DNA of 5,113 nt from an uncultured Coriobacteriaceae bacterium (lineage in GTDB: Bacteria > Actinomycetota > Coriobacteriia > Coriobacteriales > Eggerthellaceae), in contig CADBQL010000099.1 of assembly GCA_902796815.1 (NCBI GenBank), forward strand, positions 1 through 5,113, in the 5' to 3' direction. Under the pieces are notes generated by a model. It saw only the letters and a program-made list of their open reading frames with translations. It did not search any database and had not been told where the DNA came from. This document shows positions 4,475-5,113 of the stretch, piece by piece; the stretch's first letter is position 1, and each line of letters opens with the position of its first letter. The translations under genes were made by a program, and so were the position numbers.

Positions 4475-5113
4475 TTAGTAATAAATCTTCACCTTGGTGT
4501 CATCGGGAATATTGTTGTAAATCCATTTTGCGTTTTCGATAGCAAGGCGCACACAGCCCTCCGAAACAGACTGGCCCAAACGCCCGTCCTGAATCGTGAA
4601 CGTCCCCTCGTCATACAAAACAGAATGGAATAGGTATTCGTAACCGATAAACGCCGTCGCGTAGTAGCACGTGTAACCGCTTCCGAACGAGTACTGCCGA
4701 TAGCCAATCGTGTACTCGCCAGTCGGCGTGGGCGACGAGGGCTTTCCGCACGAGCACTGGTAGCTCTTGAAAAGCACGCGATTGCCCGCCGAGCCCTTGT
4801 AGATGCAGACCCAATGATTCGTCAAGTCGACGGCAATGAAGTATTGGGTCGAGCTCGAAATCGTTCGGGCAAACTGCTCCGAGCGTGCCGCAGCAATAGC
4901 GCCAGGCCCAGAATCTGGACCAACCTGTGGTTTTTTGTAACTTGACACCGCGAGAGCCCAACGCTGCGATGCCTTGGCGGTATCAGCACTGGAGACTACG
5001 CGGCTCTCCACCGTCCCACTCGCCTCAACGCTCAACACCTTGCCCGATGCCCTGTTGATGAACGAAAACCCTCCATCAGAATCAAGCTTGGCCTTCCATT
5101 TCTGCAGAGGAGC
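4475..5113 (-). CDS. YkuD-family L,D-transpeptidase with ricin-like beta-trefoil segment (5' end missing)
   Basis: Predicted secreted enzyme that cross-links peptidoglycan stem peptides 3-3 or anchors proteins to them through an active-site Cys. The frame is open to the window edge; 212 residues are visible. The GTG at 5038 is not a credible start because the reading continues upstream in a recognisable domain. Visible residues 1-55 resemble a ricin/CBM13 repeat: QKW at 4-6, DGGFSFINRASGKVLSVE at about 13-30, and QRW at 50-52, so the QxW motifs are 46 residues apart. A Pro/Gly linker (about 59-75) leads to the YkuD domain (about 90-212), which shows SPTPTGEYTIG at 127-137, FHSVLY at 162-167 with the likely active-site His163, and SEGCVRL at 184-190 with nucleophile Cys187 and Arg189. 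The motif is SEGC where SHGC is usual. Four more cysteines (103, 120, 122, 149) could form disulfides outside the cell. Signal peptide and further modules lie outside the window. The transpeptidase call is strong; the trefoil call is moderate. Confidence 0.9.
   Translation of the reverse strand, partial: APLQKWKAKLDSDGGFSFINRASGKVLSVEASGTVESRVVSSADTAKASQRWALAVSSYKKPQVGPDSGPGAIAAARSEQFARTISSSTQYFIAVDLTNHWVCIYKGSAGNRVLFKSYQCSCGKPSSPTPTGEYTIGYRQYSFGSGYTCYYATAFIGYEYLFHSVLYDEGTFTIQDGRLGQSVSEGCVRLAIENAKWIYNNIPDDTKVKIYY

Noticed and set aside
5036..5038. GTG as the start of the L,D-transpeptidase
   Set aside because: The frame continues upstream with a QKW...DGGFSFINRASGK segment that belongs to the same repeat; no signal peptide follows this GTG.
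1..5113. tRNA, rRNA, CRISPR array, insertion sequence, prophage or riboswitch
   Set aside because: No cloverleaf, regularly spaced repeats, terminal inverted repeats, transposase or integrase motifs, or long structured leader were seen on either strand.

Overview
The window reads as a compact stretch of a bacterial chromosome with moderately high GC (mid-50s percent by eye). It has ordinary housekeeping genes, short intergenic gaps and no sign of mobile DNA. The gene set (long-form ribosome hibernation factor, four-cysteine type 4 uracil-DNA glycosylase, and a YkuD L,D-transpeptidase that appears to carry a ricin-like module) suggests Actinomycetota, most likely class Coriobacteriia (Eggerthella/Slackia/Cryptobacterium-like). 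This placement is inferred from general family knowledge, not from a database comparison, and is only moderately secure.

Layout. Two plus-strand genes occupy the left end: the 3' part of a long-form hibernation promoting factor gene (start codon outside the window), then 22 bases later a 72-residue acyl carrier protein. A strong intrinsic terminator follows (perfect 14-bp stem and T run). Everything to the right is on the minus strand and is transcribed toward this terminator. In transcription order it comprises an L,D-transpeptidase (5' end outside the window), an alanine racemase-fold protein, a type 4 uracil-DNA glycosylase, and folylpolyglutamate/dihydrofolate synthase. The minus-strand gaps are 109, 138 and 63 bases, so these genes are collinear but not tightly coupled. 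A good sigma-70-type promoter lies directly before the alanine racemase-like gene and places its start at 4365, not at the longer open frame start at 4446.

Most notable item. The alanine racemase-like protein keeps the fold signatures, including the GHG turn, DTGMxRIG, the substrate and PLP-ring arginines, GYADG and ICMD. It has lost both catalytic bases: the PLP Schiff-base lysine is Ala and the catalytic tyrosine of the SYG motif is His. Several other PLP-site residues are also changed. The frame is intact over 475 codons and has a promoter and ribosome binding site, so this looks like a maintained pseudoenzyme or repurposed Alr, not a decaying gene. It also has a roughly 100-residue N-terminal extension with a low-complexity Ala/Gly/Ser/Arg/Pro tract. 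Its neighbour is a peptidoglycan cross-linking enzyme, so a cell-wall-related role is possible but unproven.

The other genes act in separate processes: ribosome dormancy (hpf), acyl-chain carriage (ACP), one-carbon cofactor retention (folC), repair of deaminated cytosine (UDG) and 3-3 peptidoglycan cross-linking (L,D-transpeptidase). No tRNA, rRNA, CRISPR array, insertion sequence or riboswitch was recognised.
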